Positions 1 to 7,177 of a stretch of DNA of 34,200 bases are shown here, in pieces (position 1 is the stretch's first letter; every line of letters begins with the position of its first letter). This DNA is from Lachnospiraceae bacterium C7 (GTDB lineage: Bacteria; Bacillota; Clostridia; Lachnospirales; Lachnospiraceae), in assembly GCA_900113385.1 (NCBI GenBank), contig FOPE01000032.1, positions 1 through 34,200 of the forward strand, read 5' to 3'. The position numbers and the translations under genes are program-made. The notes under the pieces were generated by a model. The model searched no databases. It had not been told where the DNA came from and saw only the letters and a list, made by a program, of their open reading frames with translations.

Positions 1-19
1 ATTATAATTTAATAAAGAT

Positions 20-93
20 GGCGAGGTAGCTCAGTTGGCTAGAGCACGCGGTTCATACCCGCGGTGTCGGGGGTTCGAATCCCTCCCTCGCTA
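20..93 (+). tRNA. tRNA-Met (CAT), elongator type
   Basis: A complete cloverleaf can be drawn. The acceptor stem GGCGAGG pairs with CCTCGCT, including a G-U first pair. The D stem is GCTC/GAGC, the anticodon stem CGCGG/CCGCG encloses the loop TTCATAC (anticodon CAT), and the T arm carries GGTTCGAAT. The discriminator base is A93. The next bases are CTA, so CCA is not encoded. Overall sequence resembles Bacillus elongator tRNA-Met rather than initiator tRNA, which would have a mismatched first pair and GGG/CCC next to the anticodon loop. A tRNA-Ile2 with modified CAT is less likely. Confidence 0.93.
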
Positions 94-102
94 CTAATTA
101 TG

Positions 103-127
103 AAACAGGTTTTATGCCTGTTTTTTT
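103..127 (+). terminator. Rho-independent terminator of tRNA-Met
   Basis: AAACAGG (103-109) pairs with CCTGTTT (117-123) across a 7-nt loop and leads into a T run to 127. It lies 10 nt after the tRNA. Confidence 0.85.
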
Positions 128-237
128 CCTTTTGTAAGAAGATTTAGTATTGAAACATTACAATTATTTGAAAGAAGTAAATTGTTTCTTGAATATAAGA
201 TGAGCAAGAATTTTAAAGAAAAATATAAGTAAAAAAT

Positions 238-274
238 AAAAACTTATCACTAGTATAACCAGTGATAAGTTTTT
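238..274 (-). terminator. Terminator of the cstA-family gene (bidirectional)
   Basis: A 14-bp stem (238-251 with 261-274, core ACTTATCACT/AGTGATAAGT) has a 9-nt loop and T-rich runs on both strands. It sits just after the stop codon of the minus-strand transporter gene and could also stop transcription from the tRNA side. Confidence 0.85.
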
Positions 275-282
275 TTGATGCT

Positions 283-2025
283 TTAGTTTGTTGAACTGAT
301 ATAATCATTTGTTTTTTCATTTGCAGAATTTTTGTGATTAAATAATTTTTGTATACAAGTAATTGTAACAAGGACACCAAGTATAATTAAAAATGTTGCA
401 ATAATTAATTGTAGACCATTAACAAGGAAAGTTCCCTTATGTTCTAAAAGTAAAGTTAAGTTTTTTTGTACATTTAGTATAATGGCTGTAAATGTAACAC
501 ATAGCATGAAGAACATTGGTATATAAAGTGTGATACCTTTTCGGTTAGTTGCTTTTAAAAATACAGCAATGCCTATTAAAACAAGGGCAGCAAGCATTTG
601 GTTTGCAGCACCAAATAGTGGCCAAACATTTTGGTATCCACCTAAACAAAGTAGATAGCCAAAGAAAAGGGTGATAACTGTTGCAAAATATTGATTGGTG
701 AAAATTTTTTGCCAAAGAGGCATGCTAGTCCTATCTGTTGTATCACCCATAAAAAGCTCTTGGAATGACATTCGACCAATTCTGGCAACAGAATCAAGAG
801 AGGTAAGCGCAAGAGCTGAAACACACATAGTCATAAAAACATTTGCAATAGAATTTGGAAGGCCAAATTTTTCTAAGAATCCTGCTACACCTTGAGAAAA
901 AATTTGGAAAGGTGTAAGGCCTGCAGGAACAGTTCCATTAACGGCAACGGCACCAACAACGATAAGTGAAACAACACCTAAAAGGGTTTCAACTATCATA
1001 GCTCCGTAACCAACAAATTTCATATCTTTTTCATTCTTTATAGTTTTTGAAGATGTACCAGAAGATACCAAGCTGTGGAAGCCTGAAACAGCACCACAAG
1101 CAATTGTTACAAAAAGTGTAGGGAATAAATAACTTGTTTCACCAGCTGCATTAGTTAAAGTAAAGCCAGAAAAAGCGTTCAGTTTCATAGCAGGGTGAAT
1201 AAATAATACACCTACTACTGCACCAATTACCATGCCAAGCAACATAAAGGTAGTAAGGTAGTCACGAGGCTGCATAAGTAACCACATAGGCATTACTGAC
1301 GCGAGGAATAGATAGGCCATGATTACGTAATTCCACTGACTAGCGTTTAAATAAATAGGAAGATTCATACCAGCTGCAAACATAATAATTAAAAATGCAA
1401 TAGCAGTGACAGCTTTGACAAGCTCAGACATATTTTTAACAGCTTTTTGGAGTAAACCAAAGCCAATAGCTACAACAATAAAAAGCATTGAGATTGTTGC
1501 AGAGGCTGCACCGTTAAAATTTTTGACTACAGCATTACCTTTTGGTGTAGGTGTAAAACCATTAAATGTACTAGAAACCATAGATGTAAATGCTGCAATT
1601 ACAAGCAATGTAAATAACCAACAAAATAGTGAAAAAAATCTTCTACCAGTTTTTCCAATATATTTTTCAATAATTAAACCAATTGATTTACCATCGTTTT
1701 TAACAGATGCATAGAGGGCGCCAAAATCTTGAACGGCTCCAAAAAAGATACCACCTACTAAAAGCCAAAGTAAAACAGGAACCCAGCCAAAAGCAGCTGC
1801 AAGAATAGGACCTTGCACAGGACCGGCACCAGCAATTGAAGAAAACTGGTGAGCAAAAACTGTGAATTTAGAAGAAGGAACGTAATCAGTACCATCTTCA
1901 TATTTTTCGGCAGGAGTCTTAGAGTTAGGATTGATGCCCCATTTTTTCGCTAAGAAACCACCGTAAAAGACATAACCGCAAAGTAAAAATACTGCAGCGA
2001 TTAAAAGAATAAATAAACTATTCAT
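283..2025 (-). CDS. cstA: CstA-family carbon starvation/pyruvate-type transporter
   Basis: Integral membrane protein of the CstA family (peptide or pyruvate uptake in characterised members). An open frame continues upstream to a TTG at 2121, but the family N-terminus begins at the ATG at 2025 (MNSLFILLIAAVFLL, then YGGFLAKKWGINPN), giving 580 aa. Family hallmarks are visible: FAHQFSSIAGAGPVQGPILAAAFGW near the N-terminus, FHSLVSSGTSSKTI in mid-protein, and a dozen or more hydrophobic helices. No good Shine-Dalgarno lies directly before this ATG. The nearest, AAAGGAG, is about 35 nt upstream, with a perfect hairpin between them. The gene follows the AraC gene on the same strand but has its own promoter. 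Its neighbours suggest use under altered carbon supply; the substrate is not determined by sequence. Confidence 0.9.
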   Translation of the reverse strand: MNSLFILLIAAVFLLCGYVFYGGFLAKKWGINPNSKTPAEKYEDGTDYVPSSKFTVFAHQFSSIAGAGPVQGPILAAAFGWVPVLLWLLVGGIFFGAVQDFGALYASVKNDGKSIGLIIEKYIGKTGRRFFSLFCWLFTLLVIAAFTSMVSSTFNGFTPTPKGNAVVKNFNGAASATISMLFIVVAIGFGLLQKAVKNMSELVKAVTAIAFLIIMFAAGMNLPIYLNASQWNYVIMAYLFLASVMPMWLLMQPRDYLTTFMLLGMVIGAVVGVLFIHPAMKLNAFSGFTLTNAAGETSYLFPTLFVTIACGAVSGFHSLVSSGTSSKTIKNEKDMKFVGYGAMIVETLLGVVSLIVVGAVAVNGTVPAGLTPFQIFSQGVAGFLEKFGLPNSIANVFMTMCVSALALTSLDSVARIGRMSFQELFMGDTTDRTSMPLWQKIFTNQYFATVITLFFGYLLCLGGYQNVWPLFGAANQMLAALVLIGIAVFLKATNRKGITLYIPMFFMLCVTFTAIILNVQKNLTLLLEHKGTFLVNGLQLIIATFLIILGVLVTITCIQKLFNHKNSANEKTNDYISSTN

Positions 2026-2027
2026 AA

Positions 2028-2072
2028 CTAATTGTTGTCTGCTAAAAAGAAAAGCAGACTCTCCTTTCTCAT
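2028..2072 (-). CDS. Possible 14-codon leader peptide before cstA
   Basis: ATG at 2072 opens MRKESLLFFLADNN and stops with TAG 2 nt before the cstA ATG, an arrangement typical of translational coupling. Its codons 2-4 contain the AAAGGAG sequence, and its middle contains the 2037-2059 hairpin. It has no obvious Shine-Dalgarno of its own; AGGAG lies about 28 nt upstream. It could equally be a chance frame. Confidence 0.3.
   Translation of the reverse strand: MRKESLLFFLADNN
2037..2059 (-). promoter_or_regulatory. Hairpin between Shine-Dalgarno and cstA start
   Basis: On the minus strand GTCTGCT pairs perfectly with AGCAGAC around a 9-nt pyrimidine loop. AAAGGAG lies immediately 5' of the stem, and the ATG lies 11 nt 3' of it. 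Folding would shorten the effective spacing between ribosome-binding site and start codon. This looks like a structured translation initiation region. Confidence 0.5.
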
Positions 2073-2201
2073 AATTTTTCTCAGAAGAAAATATAAAATC
2101 TCCTGAAAATATAATTCCCAATATAATTCCTGCGATAAAGAATAAAGAAATAAAAGAACACGTTAAGACTTTATCGCGTTACAGAACGTAACTTTTAATA
2201 T

Positions 2202-2230
2202 AAGATATCATTGCAGGTTATGAATGTCAA
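2202..2230 (-). promoter_or_regulatory. Promoter of cstA
   Basis: On the minus strand there is TTGACA (2225-2230), a 17-nt spacer and TATCTT (2202-2207). This predicts an untranslated leader of about 170 nt. A short inverted repeat GTTAC-N5-GTAAC (2178-2192) lies just downstream of the expected start point. Confidence 0.7.
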
Positions 2231-2244
2231 CGATAATCGCTACC

Positions 2245-2259
2245 ATAACTTTAAGTTAT
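2245..2259. other. 15-bp palindrome ATAACTT-T-AAGTTAT
   Basis: Perfect odd-length palindrome between the AraC gene stop and the cstA -35 box. No T run follows on the minus strand, so it is more likely a protein-binding site than a terminator. Function unknown. Confidence 0.4.
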
Positions 2260-2271
2260 AGAAGTGCAAGG

Positions 2272-3231
2272 TTAATTCGATTTACGATAATCACGAGGCG
2301 TTTGTCCATAATATTTTTTGAATAATCTATAAAAATAACTAACGTTTTCATAGCCAACAGAATAGCTTATATCGGCTATGGAAAGGGTAGAAGTAGTAAG
2401 TAATTCTAAAGCTTTTGAAAGTCGTTTCTGTTGCAAAATTTCCTTATAATTAAAGCCGGTGTATTTGTGAATGACACGGGATAAATAGGTTAGTTCTAAA
2501 TGTAGGGAATTTGCAATATCAGTAAGAGATCCATCTTTATAATGTAAATCTATATATTTTAAAACATCAAAAACTATTTTTTGCTCGTAGGAACCTTTAT
2601 CAGTATCCATAACTTCTGTATGAGACAAAAGTTGCAAAAAAAGGAGTCCCATGGTTATTTCATTTGCCATATCGTTAGACTCTTTCTCATAGAGAAGGGA
2701 ATAAATTAGATTTTCTACAAGATTTTGGATTGGTAATATGTTAGAAACCTTAAAATGTAGATAATCTACTTTTGATTGGCTAGTGCCAAGACAACTAGTT
2801 AAAAAATCGTTTAATGCATTGTGCTCGTGCCCCAAAAAACGTAGTGTTTGGTCAAAAAACTCAGGTAAAATAATAAAATTAATAGCTATGTCATTAACAC
2901 CAGCTGCAGAAATTTCCTGGACAGCATTTTGATTCATAATAAGAAGTTCTCCAGTGCCAAGATCTATTTTATTGCCATTTACAGTATGATGAGTTGATCC
3001 AGAGCACATATAAACCATTTCTACATAGTTATGAGTGTGCTTTGGAAAGTCTATAAAGCGAGTATGGGTTCTAATTTGAATCAAGCTACCTGATGTAAGA
3101 ATTTTATTACTATCAATGATAAATTTACCAAGATTAGTGTATAAATTTTTTTCAACATTAGTGGCACCTTTAAGTATTCTGTCTTCTTCCTTAGTTATAG
3201 GACTTAATTTGTTTAAAATAGTTTTATTCAT
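2272..3231 (-). CDS. AraC-family regulator, likely rhamnose-responsive (RhaR-like)
   Basis: Protein of 319 aa. The N-terminal half has a cupin-like sensor segment (FPKHTHNYVEMVYMCSG at about residues 62-78). The C-terminal 100 residues form a two-HTH AraC DNA-binding domain ending LSIADISYSVGYENVSYFYRLFKKYYGQTPRDYRKSN-style. The ATG at 3231 has GAGGTAA about 8 nt upstream. It is transcribed divergently from rhaBAD, and the shared 279-nt gap contains paired direct repeats and an element upstream of the rhaB -35 box. Most AraC proteins of this kind are ligand-dependent activators, so it is inferred to activate rhaBAD and the downstream rhamnosidase genes in response to rhamnose. It resembles the second AraC regulator at 25833-26957 in architecture. 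Confidence 0.88.
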   Translation of the reverse strand: MNKTILNKLSPITKEEDRILKGATNVEKNLYTNLGKFIIDSNKILTSGSLIQIRTHTRFIDFPKHTHNYVEMVYMCSGSTHHTVNGNKIDLGTGELLIMNQNAVQEISAAGVNDIAINFIILPEFFDQTLRFLGHEHNALNDFLTSCLGTSQSKVDYLHFKVSNILPIQNLVENLIYSLLYEKESNDMANEITMGLLFLQLLSHTEVMDTDKGSYEQKIVFDVLKYIDLHYKDGSLTDIANSLHLELTYLSRVIHKYTGFNYKEILQQKRLSKALELLTTSTLSIADISYSVGYENVSYFYRLFKKYYGQTPRDYRKSN

Positions 3232-3250
3232 GATAATTACCTCGATTATA

Positions 3251-3342
3251 ATATGTATTATTAATAAATGCTAAGTTGTATGTGTGTTCTGCATAAATAC
3301 CATCACCACTTAAATATGTATTATTAATAAATTTTAAGTAGT
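3251..3342. promoter_or_regulatory. Paired 29-bp direct repeats, candidate AraC operator
   Basis: A 19-bp identical core (ATATGTATTATTAATAAAT) occurs at 3251-3269 and 3314-3332. The match extends to 3279 and 3342 through a shared TAAGT-N-GT tail. The offset is exactly 63 bp, six turns of B-DNA, placing both copies on one face of the helix. They lie in the divergent regulator-rhaB intergenic region. Confidence 0.65.
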
Positions 3343-3410
3343 GTTTAATTATAGAAAAACTATAATTGTTAATACGAAATGTTAAATCAGTAAATATAAT
3401 ATCATATTTT

Positions 3411-3430
3411 TGCAAATAAGGACATATTTT
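3411..3430 (+). promoter_or_regulatory. rha activator element, copy 1
   Basis: TGCAAATAAGGACATATTTT is identical, over 20 nt, to 7083-7102. In both places it begins exactly 36 nt upstream of the predicted -35 hexamer, as expected for an AraC-type activator contacting RNA polymerase. Confidence 0.7.
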
Positions 3431-3446
3431 TATTCAAATGACGTTC

Positions 3447-3475
3447 TTGTTAGAGCTAGTGATAGAGACTATAAT
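3447..3475 (+). promoter_or_regulatory. Promoter of rhaBAD
   Basis: TTGTTA (3447-3452), a 17-nt spacer and TATAAT (3470-3475). The expected leader is short, about 30 nt to the rhaB ATG. Confidence 0.8.
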
Positions 3476-3510
3476 CTAACCATAAAGTGGTTGATACGGA
3501 GGGGGAACAC

Positions 3511-4950
3511 ATGAAATATTTTCTAGCAATAGATATTGGTGCTTCTAGTGGACGTCACATATTAGGACATATGGACAATGGTAAAATAAGGCTAGAAGAG
3601 ATATACCGATTTGATAATGGAATGGAAAATAAGGATGGACATCTAGTATGGGATGTAGAGAAACTTTTTACAAATATCAAAGAAGGACTTAAGGTTTGCA
3701 AAAAAATAAATAAAATCCCAGAGACAATGGGTATAGATACATGGGCTGTAGATTATGTATTGTTAGACAAAGAAAACAATATTATTGGAAAAACATACGG
3801 CTACAGAGATCATAGAACAGATGGAGTTGACGAGGAAACTTACAATAAGGTTTCTGAGGAAAAACTATATAGTAGAACAGGAATCCAAAGACAACAGTTT
3901 AATACTATTTTTCAATTGATGGCTACAAAAAAGGACAATCCAGCTGAACTAGATAAGGCGGAAGCTATGTTGATGCTTCCTGACTATTTTAACTTCTTGT
4001 TAACAGGTAAAATGAAGCAAGAATATACAAATGCTACATCAACAGGACTTGTAAATACGGATACAGATGACTGGGATGAACAGTTAATAGAAAAATTAGG
4101 ATTACCAAATAAAATTTTTAAACCAATTAGTGTACCAGGTACAATGTTAGGAGATTTTTCAGAAGAGATTCAAAAAGAAATTGGTTTTAACACAAAGGTA
4201 ATGTTAGTTGCAAGTCATGATACAGCATCGGCTGTAATGTCAGTTCCAAGCAAAGAAGATGATACACTTTATATAAGCTCAGGAACATGGTCATTGATGG
4301 GAGTGGAAAATAAAAACGCAGTCACTAGTGAAGAAGCTAGAAAGCTTAACTTTACTAATGAAGGTGGATATGAATATAGGTATAGATTTTTGAAAAATAT
4401 CATGGGCCTATGGATGATTCAATCAGTTAGACATGAGTTAAACGATGGATTTTCTTTTGCGCAGTTGTGTGAACTTGCAGAAGGGGAAACAGAATATGAA
4501 GGAATAGTTGATGTAAATGATGAAGCGTTTTTAGCTCCTAAAAATATGACTGAGGCTATTAAAAAGTATTTAAAAGATACCAATCAGCAAGAACCACAAA
4601 CAGTTGGTCAACTTGCTAAGGTTATATATAGAAGTCTTGCAATTTCTTATGCCAAGACATTAAAGGAAATTGAAAATTTAACAGGAAAAGAATATGACAC
4701 AATTCACATTATAGGTGGAGGTTCTAAAGCGGATTATCTGAATAAGTTGACTGCAAGGGAAACAGGATGCAGAGTCTTAGCAGGACCAGGAGAGGGAACA
4801 GCCTTAGGAAATATTTTGGCACAGTTAATCTATGATGGTGAATTTTATGACCTAAAGTACGCAAGAGAATGCGTTAAAGAATCGTTTGATATAAAGGAAT
4901 ATAAGGAGATGGAAAATTATGACAAGACAAGAGAGATATCAATCAGCTAA
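3511..4950 (+). CDS. rhaB: Rhamnulokinase
   Basis: Phosphorylates L-rhamnulose to L-rhamnulose-1-phosphate with ATP in the cytoplasm. The FGGY kinase fold is clear: N-terminal phosphate motif LAIDIGASSGRHI, DTWAVDYVLLD, the substrate loop YGYRDHRTDG, ASHDTASAV, SSGTWSLMG, and the C-terminal adenosine motif IIGGGSKADYLNKLTA. The open frame extends back to a GTG at 3487, but the ATG at 3511 is preceded by GGAGGGGG at ideal spacing and starts the domain, giving 479 aa, normal for RhaB. It is the first gene of the rhaBAD operon, and its last 32 nt overlap rhaA. RhaB rather than fuculokinase or xylulokinase is supported by the adjoining rhaA and rhaD. Confidence 0.96.
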   Translation: MKYFLAIDIGASSGRHILGHMDNGKIRLEEIYRFDNGMENKDGHLVWDVEKLFTNIKEGLKVCKKINKIPETMGIDTWAVDYVLLDKENNIIGKTYGYRDHRTDGVDEETYNKVSEEKLYSRTGIQRQQFNTIFQLMATKKDNPAELDKAEAMLMLPDYFNFLLTGKMKQEYTNATSTGLVNTDTDDWDEQLIEKLGLPNKIFKPISVPGTMLGDFSEEIQKEIGFNTKVMLVASHDTASAVMSVPSKEDDTLYISSGTWSLMGVENKNAVTSEEARKLNFTNEGGYEYRYRFLKNIMGLWMIQSVRHELNDGFSFAQLCELAEGETEYEGIVDVNDEAFLAPKNMTEAIKKYLKDTNQQEPQTVGQLAKVIYRSLAISYAKTLKEIENLTGKEYDTIHIIGGGSKADYLNKLTARETGCRVLAGPGEGTALGNILAQLIYDGEFYDLKYARECVKESFDIKEYKEMENYDKTREISIS

Positions 4951-6178
4951 AGAGATTTATAAAAAATATGGAGTAGATACAGATGCAGCAATGGAAAAAT
5001 TAAAGGAAATTCCAGTTTCGCTACATTGCTGGCAAGGGGATGATGTTAAAGGGTTTGATCAAGATGGCCCATTAACAGGTGGAATTCAAACTACAGGAAA
5101 TTATCCAGGAAAAGCACAAACACCTGAAGAATTAATGGCAGATTTAGAAGAAGCCATGAAACTTATGCCAGGTAAAAAGAAATTAAATCTTCATGCAAGC
5201 TATGCAATTTTTGAAGAAGGCGAACATGTAGATAGAGATAAAATTGAACCAAAACATTTCAAAAAATGGGTAGATTTCGCTAAAAAGCATAATATGGGTA
5301 TTGATTTTAACCCAACATTTTTTTCACATAACAAAGTAAAAGATGGATTGACATTATCAAGTCCAGATGAGGAAATTAGAAAATTTTGGATTGAGCATGG
5401 AAAAGCTTGTATCAGAATCTCAGAGTATTTTGCAAAGGAAACGGGAATTCCTTGTGTAATGAATATTTGGACAGGAGATGGTTACAAAGACATTCCAGCT
5501 GATCGTCTTGGACCTCGTATGAGATATAAAGATTCTATAGAACAAATTATTGCAGAACCACATGATCCAAAACTTGTAAAACCTTGCGTTGAGTCAAAAG
5601 TATTTGGAATTGGTGTAGAAAGTTTCACTGCTGGTTCTAGTGAGTTTGCACTTATGTTTGCAGCTTCACATGATGGGGTTTTGCCACTTATGGATAATGG
5701 ACACTATCATCCAACAGAAGTAGTTTCAGATAAAATTCCAGCATTACTTTGTTATTTTGATGAAATTGCACTTCATATTACTAGACCGGTTAGATGGGAT
5801 TCAGATCATGTTGTATTATTTGATGATGAAACAAAAGAAATGGCAAAAGAAATTGTAAGAAACGATGCTCTTGATAGAGTAGATATGGCACTTGATTTCT
5901 TTGATGCGTCAATTAATAGAATTTCAGCTTGGACTGTGGGATTTAGAGCATGGCAAAAAGCATTACTTAGTGCATTAGTTACACCAAGTGCAAAATTGAA
6001 AGAATTACAAGATAACAATAAGTTAACAGAGCTTATGGCTTTGCAAGAAGAAATAAAAACACTTCCATTTGGAGATATTTGGGAAGAATACTTAGAACGT
6101 TGCAACGTTTTAGGTGGAATGGAATGGTTTAAAGAAGTAGAAAGATATGAGAAAGAGATTTTGGAGGTACGTAAATAA
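4919..6178 (+). CDS. rhaA: L-rhamnose isomerase
   Basis: Interconverts L-rhamnose and L-rhamnulose; the family is a metal-dependent TIM barrel. The protein has 419 aa, the family's usual length. Diagnostic segments are SLHCWQGDDVKGFD (residues 34-47), GGIQTTGNYPGK, LNLHASYAIFEEGEHVDRD, GIDFNPTFFSH, and MDNGHYHPTEVVSDKI followed by RPVRWDSDHVV. The ATG at 4919 lies inside rhaB, with AAGGAG at 4903-4908, so translation is likely coupled to rhaB. The stop TAA overlaps the rhaD ATG by one base. Confidence 0.97.
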   Translation: MTRQERYQSAKEIYKKYGVDTDAAMEKLKEIPVSLHCWQGDDVKGFDQDGPLTGGIQTTGNYPGKAQTPEELMADLEEAMKLMPGKKKLNLHASYAIFEEGEHVDRDKIEPKHFKKWVDFAKKHNMGIDFNPTFFSHNKVKDGLTLSSPDEEIRKFWIEHGKACIRISEYFAKETGIPCVMNIWTGDGYKDIPADRLGPRMRYKDSIEQIIAEPHDPKLVKPCVESKVFGIGVESFTAGSSEFALMFAASHDGVLPLMDNGHYHPTEVVSDKIPALLCYFDEIALHITRPVRWDSDHVVLFDDETKEMAKEIVRNDALDRVDMALDFFDASINRISAWTVGFRAWQKALLSALVTPSAKLKELQDNNKLTELMALQEEIKTLPFGDIWEEYLERCNVLGGMEWFKEVERYEKEILEVRK

Positions 6179-7047
6179 TGAAAGTATTAGATGCAAAATT
6201 TGTAAAGGAATTTATTAAGACAACAGAGTTAGGATTTAGCTTAGGCTGGCACGAGAGAAATGGTGGAAATCTTTCATATAGAATTAAAACAGAAGAAGTA
6301 GAAAGTGTTAAAGAAAATTTTGTAGCAAAAGAATGGCAAGGAATTGGCACAAGTGTACCAGCTCTTGCAAACGAATATTTTTTAGTAACAGGTAGTGGAA
6401 AATATTTTGGAAATGTAAAAGAAAATCCAGAAGAAAACATTTGCATTATCGAATTAGATGATAAAGGTGAAAACTACAGAATTTTATGGGGACTTGTAAA
6501 TGGAGGTCGTCCAACAAGTGAACTTCCATCACATCTTATGAATCTTGAAGTTAAGAAAAAAATTGATCCAGATTATCGTGTAGTTTATCATGCACATACA
6601 ACAAATATTATTGCACTTACATTTATTTTACCATTAAAAGATGAAGTGTTTACTAGAGAACTTTGGGAAATGGCCACAGAGTGTCCAGTAGTATTCCCAG
6701 ATGGAGTAGGCGTTGTAAAATGGATGGTTCCAGGAGGAAAAGAAATTGCTGTAGAAACAAGCAAGTTAATGAAACAATATGATTTAGCAATTTGGGCACA
6801 CCATGGAATGTTTGCAGCAGGAAGAGATTTTGATGAAACATTTGGATTAATGCATACAGCAGAAAAATCAGCAGAAATACTTGTAAAAGTACTTTCATGT
6901 GCGCCTCAAAAACGACAGACTATTCAGCCAGATGAGTTCCGTCAACTTGCAAAAGACTTTGGTGTAACATTACCAGAAAAATTCTTATACGAAAAAGAAG
7001 CGAAAAATTTAAATAGTGAAAAAGAATTAGAAATTAATGTATACTAA
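6178..7047 (+). CDS. rhaD: Rhamnulose-1-phosphate aldolase
   Basis: Class II aldolase that splits L-rhamnulose-1-phosphate into dihydroxyacetone phosphate and L-lactaldehyde. Of its 289 aa, the zinc site is seen as HAH (residues 138-140) and HHG (208-210), with the catalytic glutamate in SELPSH (about residue 115) and the phosphate-binding stretch HERNGGNLSYR near the N-terminus. The order of motifs matches E. coli RhaD closely. The start overlaps the rhaA stop (TAATG), and a ribosome-binding site GGAGG lies within the end of rhaA. It closes the rhaBAD operon. No lactaldehyde reductase gene follows, so that step must be encoded elsewhere. Confidence 0.96.
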   Translation: MKVLDAKFVKEFIKTTELGFSLGWHERNGGNLSYRIKTEEVESVKENFVAKEWQGIGTSVPALANEYFLVTGSGKYFGNVKENPEENICIIELDDKGENYRILWGLVNGGRPTSELPSHLMNLEVKKKIDPDYRVVYHAHTTNIIALTFILPLKDEVFTRELWEMATECPVVFPDGVGVVKWMVPGGKEIAVETSKLMKQYDLAIWAHHGMFAAGRDFDETFGLMHTAEKSAEILVKVLSCAPQKRQTIQPDEFRQLAKDFGVTLPEKFLYEKEAKNLNSEKELEINVY

Positions 7048-7074
7048 TTCCTTATATAAATGTACAAACAAAAT

Positions 7075-7130
7075 AACGCAAATGCAAATAAGGACATATT
7101 TTATATCAAAACATGTCCTTGTTTTGCGTT
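7075..7130 (+). promoter_or_regulatory. rha activator element copy 2 inside a large dyad
   Basis: Contains the second copy of TGCAAATAAGGACATATTTT (7083-7102). Around it is a nested inverted repeat: AACGCAAA (7075-7082) with TTTGCGTT (7123-7130), and AAGGACAT (7090-7097) with ATGTCCTT (7113-7120). As RNA it would fold at the end of the rhaBAD transcript, but it has no T run, so termination would be weak. As DNA it abuts the -35 box of the next gene. Confidence 0.6.
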
Positions 7131-7147
7131 TTAAGCTATTATAAAAT
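7119..7147 (+). promoter_or_regulatory. Promoter of the GH106-like gene
   Basis: TTGTTT (7119-7124), a 17-nt spacer and TAAAAT (7142-7147). Its -35 box lies at the same offset from the 20-nt element as in the rhaB promoter. Confidence 0.65.
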
Positions 7148-7177
7148 TAAATAAAGATAGTATTTGGAGGGAAGAAT

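Noticed and set aside
3245-3250. TATAAT on the minus strand as a -10 box for the rha regulator
   Set aside because: Only 14 nt from the ATG. Its transcript would start beyond the Shine-Dalgarno sequence.
3224-3415. Minus-strand 63-codon frame upstream of the rha regulator with repeated FINNTY
   Set aside because: The peptide repeat is just the 63-bp-spaced direct repeat read in frame. It has no ribosome-binding site and overlaps the regulator start.
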